Part shown: positions 43,501 to 49,538 of the stretch, one piece after another
Position numbering within the stretch: the stretch's first letter is position 1
Layout: every line of letters starts with the position of its first letter
Source: Prorocentrum cordatum
Taxonomy: Eukaryota > Sar > Dinophyceae > Prorocentrales > Prorocentraceae
DNA: 64,000 nt
Assembly: GCA_963575745.1 (NCBI GenBank)
Contig: CAUYUJ010021161.1
Span: 1 to 64,000 of the forward strand
Reading direction: 5' to 3'
Translations under genes and position numbers: made by a program
The notes under the pieces: generated by a model
What the model saw: the letters and a program-made list of their open reading frames with translations, nothing else
Told to the model about the DNA's origin: nothing
The model's database searches: none

Positions 43501-46500
43501 CGATGTAGTTTCAAATTCACGAATTACATCGAACTTTTCCAATGGTACCGGTAGCCCTTCTGGGGCGTCCGTAGGGATAAACAACTGTAAACGTGGGGTA
43601 CATATGTGACGAAGAATCGTAGCATCACGTACTTCCCAATAGTCTGGAGTTGCCGCAGGGGCGGTTGGTAATTCTGCCTCTGCGACGGCTGAGGTTTCCC
43701 CCTGCATCGGCGCATGAGCAGGGTCGTCCCAGTCCACAGGGTAGTTGCTGAGTCGTGGGGCATCGTTGCGCATGGGGTCCAAGCAGTCGCCGAGAGGTAT
43801 TTTGGCCTCATCTGCAATGGACTCGTGCATGGGCGGGTTATGATGAGTAAGAACGCCGTCAGCGACTGGGAACTCAAGTTTAGCTGGTACGACGATATCT
43901 TTGACACGATGAACGTGACAATGGGTGCTGTCTGGGTATTTGGCATATGTGGCGGTGTCGACGACTAGGTAATCTCCAGACCATCGTCCGCCAGCATGCA
44001 TATGATAACCCATGAACAATCCCTCGCGTGTCGTCTTCGTGAATTTCTTGCCATCACTATCTGTGTTGAGTTCCGGGTACAGGCATTTCCAATATACTTT
44101 GGAGCCAAAGGGTACTGTACGTCCATTGAATGACTCTCCGAAGCGAATCTCATATGGCGTAAGTTCCGCCTTATTTGGATCGGAAGATGCGGTACCGGTA
44201 GTAGACAGAGAGAAGTTGGTGGCATTACAGAAACATTGCATAGCCTCGCACCACCATTCATGTCCCAGACCAGAAGCCATAAGGACAGCCTTTGTGCCTT
44301 TGACCACGCGCTGCACAGCACGCTCTACAGTCCCGTTAGTCTGAGGTCGGTGTGGCGTGCTGGTATCATGGCGCCAGCCAAGTGTGGCACATGCTTTGAT
44401 GAGTTCTTTGGAATTGTCGGTATAAATATGTTTAACCTCATCATTGGGGGCGACAAATTTCGTCAGACTAAGTTTGGTGGTTTCGGCATCCTTGTGCAAT
44501 GCTGGATAGGCCATCATGGTGCCCGTGTGCTTGTCTAGGACAACAAGAGCACACCTTTCCTTCAGCCTGCCAGTGGCCTCATCATCTCCAATAATGATAT
44601 GATCTGCTGTCAAGGAATCTCCAAATTTCTTCGGTACGAACGCCTCATAAGTAGAATCATCTTCGTTTTTCTCGAGATCTGAACGCATCTTATGTTTTCT
44701 TTTGCAAGGCTTGTTGCGAATCAAAGCTCGAGCGCATATCTCACAATCTGGGTGTTTGGGAGAATGAGTCAAGTAATGACTGGGGTCAATGCTCGGCCTC
44801 TCGACGACAGGGAGAGCGCACTCAGGGCCCTGCTGCGGGTCACCGCTGCACGAGGGTTTATTTAGAACCTCGAGGGTGTAACACCAGCATGGGCCTTTAG
44901 TGGGGGTCTCCTCTGCGGGGTCGATGGGAAAGGTCTGAAAGCGACCACGACCACAGTCCCTGTGAGACATGCTTTTCCACTGTGGCAGGATCACTCCGCA
45001 GCATGATGTCCTGACGCGTCGGCGTGGGCATTCCTTCGTGTGTCGCCTCGCGGAATACAATGGGGTCGGCGGAGGTGGCGGAGCATCATGCATGTGGTCG
45101 ATATTGATCTGTGGAATAAAGTTATGTACCACAGCCTGTTTAGGCTGGCCATGTGGGGGTGTTAGTACGCATCCAATTCTTCTGTTCCAATGTATATCCC
45201 AATCATCTTCCTCGACAAGACGACCCATGGACCAAACGGACGGGCAATTATCCATGACCAGGGTGTCTTTCTCGATGCCGAGTGCTGGGATTTTGACACG
45301 TACATGTTGGTTGACGATTCTCTCGCCATTGGCGGTTTCCAAAATGTGTTCTCGTCCAATGCGAATGCCCTTTTTCTCGGATTCTGTCATGTCGGCTTTA
45401 TCTGAAATGTGTAATGCCGAACCGCTATCAAGGACGAAAGAACGCGATATTGCTACCGTGTCCTTTGTTGGAGGGGCGCTGGCTGCAGTTTCCTGCCGCG
45501 ACGAAGCTGCAGTTTCCTGCTGCTCTGGTGCTGCAGTTGCCTGCTGCGCCGTGGCATATGTGTGGAGCAGCACGTCCTCCTGTGGAATTGCGACGTAGCA
45601 ATAATCGAAGTGGATGTCCTCGTCGTCGTCCAGCCTCCGTATGAGGGCGAATGCATTCTCCTGGGCGCGTGTCAGATGAGCCTGAGAACGGATCCACCAC
45701 CAATCGGGTATTGGATCTGGAACGTGGACAGCACCGCCTTTGTTTGGTGACTCCCGATACGGTCTCATCTTACGTCGAACCGTGAAAAAGTCGATATCGG
45801 TAGCAGCAAGGTTCCAGCGAACCTTTAGTTTTGGTGTCGATGTCGTCGCAGGCGGTTTGGTCTTGAGAATCTGGGCCTTTGAGATACCATGTGTAGGTGA
45901 AACTGCGAGGATCTTCTCGCGTATCACGTACACTCGGTTGGTGTTCCGAGCGGGAGAGCGCTGTCGTTGACTGGACTGCGATGTCCGACTGGAACGGGAG
46001 CCAGATCGTGAATCTCTCTGAGACCATCTTGTACCGCCTGGACTACGTGATCGGCCTTGCCGCTGAGACGAACGAGACGGCGATCGCGAGTCCTTCTGGG
46101 ACCAGCGAGTGCCACCTGGGCTCTTGGAGGGCTGTCGAGTGTTCGTTGAGAAACGACGGTTGCCCCCCGGACTCCTGGAGTAAGCCCTGCCCCCCGGACT
46201 CCTGGTGAAAGATCGTGATCTCTGCGACCAGCGTCTACCACCTGGGCTTCGGGAGGGGAACCTCTGTTCGCTTCTGGGCCTGCTGGGGCTGCGAGGCGGC
46301 GTCTTGAAGCCATTTTTATAGTGGGCAAATTTGCAGGTATCCCCGTTGGTGCAATTGCCCTTCTGATAGAAGACGCAAGGATGCACGTGGTGCCGGTTGC
46401 AACCAGTGCGCTGACACATATTACCCTTTGCGAAATCGTAGCAAAAATACCTGGCAGCTGGAGGCCTCGAAGTAGCCGCGCCAGAGGCGCTGCCTCGAGC

Positions 46501-49458
46501 GTCTCTACGATGTTGAGATGATTGGCGATTCCTGGGAGGATCACGAGACGACGGGTGGCGTCTGGGCGGCGGTTTCTTTTCAGCAGTGTGCAAAAACTTA
46601 CATGTATCTGGACGGGGACACCCTTTGCCCTTGAAGAAAGGGACGCAATGTGAGTTGCGGCTTGATTGTTTGGTCTTAGTCTTGGCAGGGGCAACGGTGT
46701 CCCGCGATTCTTTTTGCATGCTGTATTGATTCTTCTGTAGCTTGTGTAAATCAAGAACGTCGTAAACTCTTTGATGGAGCCAATTGTATGTCTTGATCTC
46801 CTCTCCGTTCTCATCTTTGGCTCCAGCCCTGGCTTTGTTGTATTTGCTCATGTCTTCTTTCATCCAAGGATGTCTCTGAACCTGAGTACGAAAGAGGGAT
46901 TCCATGATGTACATCTCGGGTAGTTTGTTAAGAGCCAATAGTAATCGATCCCATTCGACGATGAAACGCTGGAGATCGTCTCCGTGCATGCGTAGGTTCT
47001 TAATGCGATCAAAGTCGTGAAGGTGATCCTCGGCAACGGTGACGTCAAATGAACGGATAATCTTCTGATATACCTGACGTCCTTTAAGCATGCGCTTGGC
47101 TTTGTGTTCAACGTCCTCTAACAGCTTCATTTGCAATCTTAACTCATGTGGGAGGATCTCGAGAAGAGCGTCAGCTAACTTACAGTCAAGGCTCTCGAAG
47201 TCGCCGCTGTCGGCGAGATCCTCAAAAGTCATCTCAGGGTTCTCCGCTACCATGATGAAGGCGTACGCCTGAGCTGGGCGTCCAGAGGCGTTTCTGAAAC
47301 CCTTGCGGACTCCGTTCATCCAATCGGCGACTCCTGTGATCTTAGGGAAGCCTGGGACCCGAACACGGTCACTTTCTTTGACTGTGGCAGGAAGTAGTGA
47401 CCCGCCAGCATTATACGGGGATTGCGCAACGTTGGAGCCGAGTGTACCTATATTAATGGGAGAGTGTGTTCGAAAGCTAGCATTGTCTGCAGCTGTCTCA
47501 GGGGCAGAAGGCTGGGCTGCGGTTCCCCGCTGCTCGTCAGCACCAGTTCCTGCCTGAGGAAGTGTCGGCTTGGAAGCGGCCCCAGTAGAACCCCCCGCAT
47601 CGCGAGCAGCGGCGTCAGGGGAGGGGCGGCGATAGCCGGTATCAGGTGTATGTTTGGCTGCGTCCGCGATGTGATCTTGTATTGTTTGCTCAAGCGTGGT
47701 GTTGTCTGCTTGCAGTTTTGCGACACAATCAGACAATACTTCCCATTCAGCGTGTTGATGTTTCTGAGTGTCTGTGAGGAATCGAACGTCATCCTTATTG
47801 TGGGTAGTAAGATTGACAATTAGAGTACGCAGGTCAACATTCTCGTTAGCAAGACGAGCCATCTCAGCGTTCATTTGATCCAGGCGCGCATTCGCGCGTG
47901 CTGACTCGGCATCCCTCTCGGCCACAGAATCCTGCAGCTGCCTTTGCAAGTGGGCCACCTCCGCTCGGACGGTCTGTAGAACAGCTGCCGTCACGTCGGG
48001 GTTGGTCACCGTAGCAGTGGGACTCACCTGCGCAGTATGAGCCCGTGCGACCTGCAGCTCAGCTACGGTCTGCTCGAGAGTGTGGACTCTGGATAGAAGC
48101 TGTGGTACATGTTGAACCTGACAGGAAGAGAGTTGAGCTTGGAAAGCGTTCTCGGCCTCACATAACTTGCCATACAAATCTTGCTGAACGGAGCGTGTAT
48201 AATCGTGCAGCTCACGCGCTGCAGCTTCCGTTTCACCACGGATCGTGGCAATATGACCTTGTAGTGCGGTGGAAGGCGCTCCGAAGGCACCTGAAGCTGT
48301 GCCCGCGACTTCTCGCAGCTCTTCGCGAAGAATGCGTGCACGTTCATCGTTGTGTTGACGAATCTGAATGACGCTAGCTTCAAGTCGATCGAAGTCGGAC
48401 TTGACGGCCACAAGTTCGTTAGTCTCGCGATCTCGTTGTGTATCGAGACGCTGCATCAGCTGTTGCATGATCCGACGGTCCTCTTGGACGGCAGCGTCCA
48501 GGATCGAAAGACCCTGTTGGAGGTCACTCCGGAGGACGGCGGTATCAGAGGCCACAGCCTTGTGGACGAGGCTAGTTTGATATTCAACGTATGTGTGCAC
48601 GTGATCTCGTAGCTCAGCCATGTCTTGCATTGGCAGAGCCTCCCTATGTCGGTTTGCGGCTGGGGAACTATGGGGCCTAATACGAACCCCCCGGACAGAT
48701 GGACTCCTACTGCCGCGATCGTCTCGAATAATGTACTGTTCGGGGCCACACCTGGGAGCTTGGCTCTTAGAATGAGCACGGCGACTAGGGCCATGGTCAG
48801 AAGTACGGTTTTCGAATTCACGGACTCGCTCATAAACCTGTCCCTGTTCAATCCCTGTTTGTTCGGGCGTCCCATGGCCCCACCATCGTGTGCCTGTGCC
48901 TCTCTCTCTCGGAGGGGAGGAAGGTGTAGGCATGTGTGGAGCTGCGGTATCCCGCTGCACTGTCTGGGACGGTGCTGCGGTGGCCCGCTGCGCTGTTTGT
49001 GGCGGGGCTGCGGTTTCCCGCCGCGCTGACTGGTGCAGTGCTGCGGGAGGGACGTCAGATGTGGTATGAAGGGTGGGGAATTGAGGCGTGAGCCCTGGAG
49101 CGGCGTGTAAGAATCGCTGCTGTAGGGGGGTCTGATCTCCAATAGGAAGTGGGGGTGCGGAAACGCTATGAGCATGCAAGGCACGAAGCTGTTGCAACTC
49201 AGCTTGCATAGCGTGGAGCTGAAGTGCCGCCTGGGTGGGCAACGCTGGCATTGCTGCGGTTTCCCGCTGCATTGACTGCGCTGCACTGGGTGGGGGCATA
49301 GCTTCGTCCAATCCGTCGGTTCCTGGAGAGATGGCCATGCGGGCCGCAAAATTGGGGGAAGCTCCTAGAATATCGGACATATCAGCATCCAAGTTGCGCG
49401 CGACTGACGGCGACGACTCATCATGCGGGAGGACGGACGACTGGTGTCGTGCCGTCAT
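31513..49458 (-). CDS. giant gag-pol polyprotein with ~3,100-residue C-terminal extension (5,981 aa)
   Basis: Start: the ATG at 49458 is fixed by an in-frame TAG at 49468-49470. Layout: ~290-600 coiled coils; ~684-916 capsid-like; CCCH fingers C938/C947/C953/H957, C1006/C1015/C1020, C1028/C1036/C1042/H1046; ~1056-1165 RS/SPGG-rich; protease D1344-S-G; integrase H1561/H1565/H1569, C1572/C1575, D1619, D1681, E1712; reverse transcriptase D2376 and YVDD 2469-2472; RNase H D2684, E2729, D2825, ending ~2883. After that: Cys/His cluster ~2938-2981, basic SP-rich segment, two large unrecognised regions (~3130-3900 and ~3950-4450), a possible ADP-ribosyltransferase-like domain ~4495-4625, Pro-rich linker ~4673-4806, coiled coil ~4843-4893, Cys4 motif C5586/C5589/C5605/C5608, and a Trp/Tyr/Gly-rich tail. 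Role: particle formation, processing, reverse transcription and integration; the extension's role is unknown. Nearly 30 QRETAA/AAGNRS-type peptides come from 18-bp DNA repeats. No clear membrane segment. Confidence 0.95.
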   Translation of the reverse strand: MTARHQSSVLPHDESSPSVARNLDADMSDILGASPNFAARMAISPGTDGLDEAMPPPSAAQSMQRETAAMPALPTQAALQLHAMQAELQQLRALHAHSVSAPPLPIGDQTPLQQRFLHAAPGLTPQFPTLHTTSDVPPAALHQSARRETAAPPQTAQRATAAPSQTVQRDTAAPHMPTPSSPPRERGTGTRWWGHGTPEQTGIEQGQVYERVREFENRTSDHGPSRRAHSKSQAPRCGPEQYIIRDDRGSRSPSVRGVRIRPHSSPAANRHREALPMQDMAELRDHVHTYVEYQTSLVHKAVASDTAVLRSDLQQGLSILDAAVQEDRRIMQQLMQRLDTQRDRETNELVAVKSDFDRLEASVIQIRQHNDERARILREELREVAGTASGAFGAPSTALQGHIATIRGETEAAARELHDYTRSVQQDLYGKLCEAENAFQAQLSSCQVQHVPQLLSRVHTLEQTVAELQVARAHTAQVSPTATVTNPDVTAAVLQTVRAEVAHLQRQLQDSVAERDAESARANARLDQMNAEMARLANENVDLRTLIVNLTTHNKDDVRFLTDTQKHQHAEWEVLSDCVAKLQADNTTLEQTIQDHIADAAKHTPDTGYRRPSPDAAARDAGGSTGAASKPTLPQAGTGADEQRGTAAQPSAPETAADNASFRTHSPINIGTLGSNVAQSPYNAGGSLLPATVKESDRVRVPGFPKITGVADWMNGVRKGFRNASGRPAQAYAFIMVAENPEMTFEDLADSGDFESLDCKLADALLEILPHELRLQMKLLEDVEHKAKRMLKGRQVYQKIIRSFDVTVAEDHLHDFDRIKNLRMHGDDLQRFIVEWDRLLLALNKLPEMYIMESLFRTQVQRHPWMKEDMSKYNKARAGAKDENGEEIKTYNWLHQRVYDVLDLHKLQKNQYSMQKESRDTVAPAKTKTKQSSRNSHCVPFFKGKGCPRPDTCKFLHTAEKKPPPRRHPSSRDPPRNRQSSQHRRDARGSASGAATSRPPAARYFCYDFAKGNMCQRTGCNRHHVHPCVFYQKGNCTNGDTCKFAHYKNGFKTPPRSPSRPRSEQRFPSRSPGGRRWSQRSRSFTRSPGGRAYSRSPGGNRRFSTNTRQPSKSPGGTRWSQKDSRSPSRSSQRQGRSRSPGGTRWSQRDSRSGSRSSRTSQSSQRQRSPARNTNRVYVIREKILAVSPTHGISKAQILKTKPPATTSTPKLKVRWNLAATDIDFFTVRRKMRPYRESPNKGGAVHVPDPIPDWWWIRSQAHLTRAQENAFALIRRLDDDEDIHFDYCYVAIPQEDVLLHTYATAQQATAAPEQQETAASSRQETAASAPPTKDTVAISRSFVLDSGSALHISDKADMTESEKKGIRIGREHILETANGERIVNQHVRVKIPALGIEKDTLVMDNCPSVWSMGRLVEEDDWDIHWNRRIGCVLTPPHGQPKQAVVHNFIPQINIDHMHDAPPPPPTPLYSARRHTKECPRRRVRTSCCGVILPQWKSMSHRDCGRGRFQTFPIDPAEETPTKGPCWCYTLEVLNKPSCSGDPQQGPECALPVVERPSIDPSHYLTHSPKHPDCEICARALIRNKPCKRKHKMRSDLEKNEDDSTYEAFVPKKFGDSLTADHIIIGDDEATGRLKERCALVVLDKHTGTMMAYPALHKDAETTKLSLTKFVAPNDEVKHIYTDNSKELIKACATLGWRHDTSTPHRPQTNGTVERAVQRVVKGTKAVLMASGLGHEWWCEAMQCFCNATNFSLSTTGTASSDPNKAELTPYEIRFGESFNGRTVPFGSKVYWKCLYPELNTDSDGKKFTKTTREGLFMGYHMHAGGRWSGDYLVVDTATYAKYPDSTHCHVHRVKDIVVPAKLEFPVADGVLTHHNPPMHESIADEAKIPLGDCLDPMRNDAPRLSNYPVDWDDPAHAPMQGETSAVAEAELPTAPAATPDYWEVRDATILRHICTPRLQLFIPTDAPEGLPVPLEKFDVIREFETTSTFQGQDKFRDTWDGVSESDHRALGEPWTGTVRFYYAPEYTSDGKIKSMGRDTKIQKTTRPDHCLVEYWKCLSGRQRDRERAFGKLVSEARARRHEATLKTWSRQDNNAKTLRTTRSDGPKWDRVERRITLDTHTGDTIRDEQVKGVTDKTILYAPVPGGPRDITTVLYYLPDNEHRETSASSSSPARAAVAIASPTNIEHDGPSFGALNPLCLTLKPTFAQFVRQRKVSGFVDAPIMAVLPKDTPDQPHRERHETTSYALVTQSLNKKQIAAEPRAQAALRGEYDRLRAQTTWMEDTVAERADVKAQAIKEGKDIHFAHLLELGTVKHSELPPEQRKYKGRVVCQGNTMKDQTGLAAVFADAASSASHIEASKLVDAVAHMPGYNGGQSDAPSAYTQALLYGDGRIDPVDTWISLPPARRPASWAKYKDPVCRLRLALYGHPLAGVFWERHCKTCLESKGFVPMQGWECIWTHPKLGLVLSVYVDDFKLAGPKDNLEAGWNLIRDSGIKIDPPTKLDQYLGCGQAPYTVSDIEFNKRMETIRPLLPQAQRDTAAYKTAKDVRGVRYNMSGYIDQCIDRYLEVAATIPDNPKMKFRDLPVSETPGIEDSAFTEADFDDKGVLGPESASILMKILYLARCCRFDLLHPVCMLAREITKWNRACDKRLHRLVCYIKHTKTHSLQGFIGDSADKLSIILFTDASYADCVSTSKSTTGIFAAIVGPNTFFPINAVCKKQTVVSHSSTESEIVALDTALRVEGLPLLTFWEHVVRTHKARDKVAAASRKQRKPPTYKKQGETPAPGTYDSPRSTLTTFGEHPLHYHRKVHSDKSPPQVQLIIAEDNEAVIKIVKKGRTAALRHLHRTHRINLDWIVEVCQHEQIHLSHVGTKEQVADMMTKHFDSKKSNVWETLLELALIRPSPSLNKGMRQHIMTEDEGTTPNGLPHSADPPKPPGCSGFCEVALTSKDPWGDVGSARGKRCVGCPNHEGLHSCGHHHSITAGSNASRSARTKSPRQRRKSPQKSPTRAKKDPGPTRAKSPTRTRRKVDTGHHFSTSFSPDPSSSSPLRTLVIRDVMHNRSVSSQAEETPAAPPGPGAVGGSNTQLQDRSRSPPSSMQRGTASSSGGNPSAPRGGQPPLEGGDDQDVDMVDITVGTLRFNRAFPMIQRPACTLPPDGPIIRPTVGAAFDTQLPWAGPNKFPIAFTQAPEGSGVCFLECSRKDLRNAVEMDVEISMQNLLQETTLPWVSFFAVLHSYVAKACLDQDMNDQLESIVQHFNWLRTEALGRAAGDRSIAAGDRSEPPLMPSLECLSHAATSLWKGLQGAWPTVGSTAIGGWVSSSLDDTYNMYKKEHRPLGLDSLDTPNHGHNFGVQRPSSGLTHGKALPHKSDCAGSVGSFVENSYNSFIDIPARDLNSDMRTASPKHHVQYIGGGSCRLDPPCGSGGHLSRPIAIASLTDTGSHRYAAGNRSGDDPWREDLEANESPVRTSGWAPGHQRRNIFGCPSHNQQIFPLLASDPLLVCADSTSRGDSTNDFIDFDHAKHHTWTNASVLKCFADENGWMQIATEDLGLSINHALGPTGTATPLFYIFTDSGPMMGKASKNYHTPQEAINMLCSYDCIRQVGQPFSTLLVPTPVHQEYMGGATLATLASAARDCILDWFYSYIPGFWDDHVVQPGTDLPQRPEGSSDEDYKDLSLVPELQRLDQRASERKRIIITNAEKGTTIDGIDSSLWSLHRDILERIATLREMRAQNMDTAQRKRYFDMDEALWDTWADLDAHYKQLWYERGATATFWWNNNDITFPDYNQKSVDAQRVDLGWERRDHRAYQRKWEAQEGCLLEMMPHITIGLDRFCDVANWYKHPHVIGPGTAKDWGLPHHFDTISKDMCILMQTRGISVINNSAWTQAMDRTKDDGWHCQKTGANWARFAAQWVTFATLKNLYGVMNSKPSQFYAFKQPAVKPLNEPQSHSLSHMLLIAWHHRQVHIQSLYDHVSASNVDRAKTNELMCMRAAHNLCNWTKQRDTAAVQRETVATAAAPPTVAPEIAKMITAHLKRSGMKNEDETSTRATTAFASNAESIQQREDLGMRAVLNQEGDITFLPVTEDTTADPTYALVMTQDDYVMADHVSQMSKLYRGLLQDTRNKSLGPDRNSWITGYMECTSETSWRERHARLCAAIYAGLYLLDPDLMRNGKGDARHLRLAEEMALNPEAQQWMDNHPMTTAESEDDDTVLQRETVAEETSSKYEVLTPQRACYFSGVKKRTDDMDRWKTPRELALIDPDHPNAIVIFDVDPLLRRTIPDNVPENDPRRLTNEQDIHVLKYADDLVGSRWFEGAYEWIALPPWRDCPYGPPLPDGCDFGRWEFSKFLMTILRHTSGVTNAYHDRRLNIDFSKTSTFRECAMNCWQRSQQEYYHRKKEKWEYRKTPTNEAVLACWETERDNGDYIDLADYYCYMAIRMLQYHADGKSRTEVFAPVGSDLNPLTFPFGRILAIRSTGGQSEVHPYSTAHNMGWEELSVHDTPYLWHATELSSVRSITEGSPRSNPGIIKGFDKRDHKHGATRAEVFASAHPFSHSCGQNPYTTIPPYVFHSAKKQCEFQIDHQKCATAGITWWKGKQGAIMAERDIPVHCLIRCRNIATGKIIWGRPDDGDLARPPRDSEPRSKYERSTASWPWQVYGHGNNPWGDAQRVTAAAPPTPPKPSAPTVHKPRPLARGNGVPKKPPPPPPPPPTPLQPGQPGQRAPKTPQRKAPPPEGVGRPPPGELPPPIAPNVYPGQVVGDNRVPPPPPRHAPPPVGAVPGQGIAKASPPVPPLPPGPPPAHTPIASAPPHVQREIAAEQRETAAPRDTAVEEVSEGVEGLTLDPHNAAAAAAQKATEREAALAKSEAALLRTQSRLADAINALTAARKAVGLVNIRPVAPPIRAHRDESGDTSAPDVSIPTVMQRETAASQLTTDQERERNRQIHERYDQWFLQAATEGRVSHITSAWPPMGPHETYRIGDYVQTRQACYFYSHPPSKHSDGSWVGERVSPHEGEPMGSLFGPIREVGQFMGYVTVRIGDHWMNVWDGTKGMLAGNTLARVVPCPDFDANSLPDDLRFGPSVNFPPRHAIMTPTSDVRAVGDLRAPLRQRHTDASSAAGHRSAPSQQPPEVEEVADIDAREAEPGELLKLIRSPQSLDVPIDDVPPAQSSPTVVPEPTPMAVDPPSPTITPHSPDYPPPAVEDHPLAADDHSSPTEMPVPTQDQSSPTEIPVPTDFPEESYDDGAAGNRSNGDTVPHVPEHADDDFLKKDDWSPELNDIRNEIDTMEDNAEKTLTYGPDQSDLPDYFKAVKKVHIVRRSGHHGVVNTKVKQTMEYTVVLNMDDIANTTMTFEFNCDAPWCHRFPDQCGHRAFTKYLFQCIGTFRYRTLAYGRRSWCAMAYLNLYQQAGDKFALIDIENAEVVQNHPGLAALRMGTETYVEDEFVNEAPHDGKISTLATKQGETLASQDNVEATKTVIESVVGSQLSQRTLATQVLQDAYQAVAASASAESQGAAGNRSDLDKILDEDDEKIFAPLEPDHLDRARQIVSAPGGSVSQENFATLLAGVVQFDESTGLAPPELQTRIPSCAICNARMPADLDTPGATLKCAFCMRYENSKWPDEVAAWREQFVAFAATQPDDVAQRITAAPIDTRGSKKPQTDAKDELQNMGKKADKRHQKWLAWNSPSREECDKLRADADADGIPPENPNYPPMYHPYMSLAQRFAEDDEFRAQMTTVRTQAGRVAWTLEVATEADRLWQASKKRKEVGAPNLGAETIRERFQRNHLTVHVPGESLRGAITAAEIRAHPQSLTGSRDEIRSGVKREREEYYSQLQETASAAGNRSGNAPGSSSGGDFRGSGTDPTPQPPPHTSEYRTSSGAFDSHGHTASAARYAPARPDDGPPLAKRPAISNVTHGCSAEYGAHYYDRQIAPYDRQWYDHWGEFIWIKAWDPFANNGWGATAWNKKYTSGKYTGRSWRWDPPR
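34960..35440 (-). other. proline-rich linker segment of the polyprotein
   Basis: Residues ~4673-4833 are runs of proline with Gly, Lys and Gln (for example PKKPPPPPPPPPTPLQPGQ). It separates the possible ADP-ribosyltransferase-like domain from the coiled coil and looks like a flexible spacer. The opposite strand carries a Gly-rich open frame (34727-35716) that is only its shadow. Confidence 0.7.
35570..35975 (-). other. possible ADP-ribosyltransferase / Tpt1-like domain
   Basis: Residues ~4495-4625 of the polyprotein. The order of motifs is LWHATELSSV, with HAT at 4505-4507 standing where Tpt1/KptA and other ADP-ribosyltransferase-fold enzymes have HGT; then RAEVFASAHPF; then a C-terminal block with AGITWW, QGAIMAERDIPVHCL and GKIIWGRP, which fits the closing strands of that fold. 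This is pattern matching by eye, not a search. If right, substrates could be RNA 2'-phosphate, protein or nucleic acid; activity cannot be inferred. Confidence 0.4.
40810..41460 (-). other. RNase H domain of the polyprotein
   Basis: Residues ~2666-2883. FTDASYAD (D2684), SSTESEIVAL (E2729), IIAEDNEAV (D2825) and the closing HVGTKEQVADMMTKHF are the standard copia RNase H signature. Everything C-terminal of this is unusual for the family. Confidence 0.9.
41900..42720 (-). other. reverse transcriptase domain of the polyprotein
   Basis: Residues ~2247-2520. KGRVVCQGN, QSDAPSAYTQALL (D2376, equivalent to the copia QxDVxxAFLxG block), CRLRLALYGHPLAG and SVYVDDFKLAG (catalytic D2471/D2472) occur in the correct order and spacing. 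Confidence 0.95.
44100..44790 (-). other. integrase domain of the polyprotein
   Basis: Residues ~1557-1787. HHCC-type zinc motif (H1561/H1565/H1569, C1572, C1575), then the catalytic triad D1619 (LTADHI), D1681 (IYTDNS) and E1712 (NGTVERAV). The second spacing is 30 residues, shorter than the usual 35. HRPQTNGTVER is the conserved block before the glutamate. Confidence 0.9.
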
Positions 49459-49527
49459 CTCGCATAACTAGTCCGATGTCGTCAGGTCGGGGCGCAGGTT
49501 GGACGCGATGTCGGATATAAAAGAGAA

Positions 49528-49538
49528 GGCTGATAACC
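49528..49538 (-). promoter_or_regulatory. possible primer-binding site
   Basis: The minus strand reads GGTTATCAGCC directly after the 5' LTR. It resembles, with one extra base, the TGGTATCAGAGC site complementary to initiator methionine tRNA used by many copia elements. The tRNA cannot be named with certainty. Confidence 0.5.

Larger units (their letters stand above)
31933..49270 (-). repeat. dispersed 18-bp hairpin repeats inside the polyprotein ORF
   Basis: The plus-strand consensus GCTGCGGTTTCCCGCTGC forms a 7-bp stem (one T-T mismatch) around TTTC. Copies include 31933, 32908, 33712, 34096, 34676, 34991, 35012, 35444, 36805, 37421, 37442, 39106, 39616, 39637, 41840, 45482, 45506, 45530, 48941, 48974, 49007 and 49253, plus weaker ones near 33070, 40148, 41108, 42965, 43690, 46688 and 47515. 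Those starting at coordinate 1 mod 3 read AAGNRS-like; those at 2 mod 3 read QRETAA-like. All are in one orientation. None was seen outside the element. Confidence 0.9.

Noticed and set aside
31933-49270. Could the regularly repeated 18-mers be a CRISPR array?
   Set aside because: Spacing is irregular over 17 kb, they lie inside one ORF, and the spacers are coding sequence with conserved enzymatic motifs.
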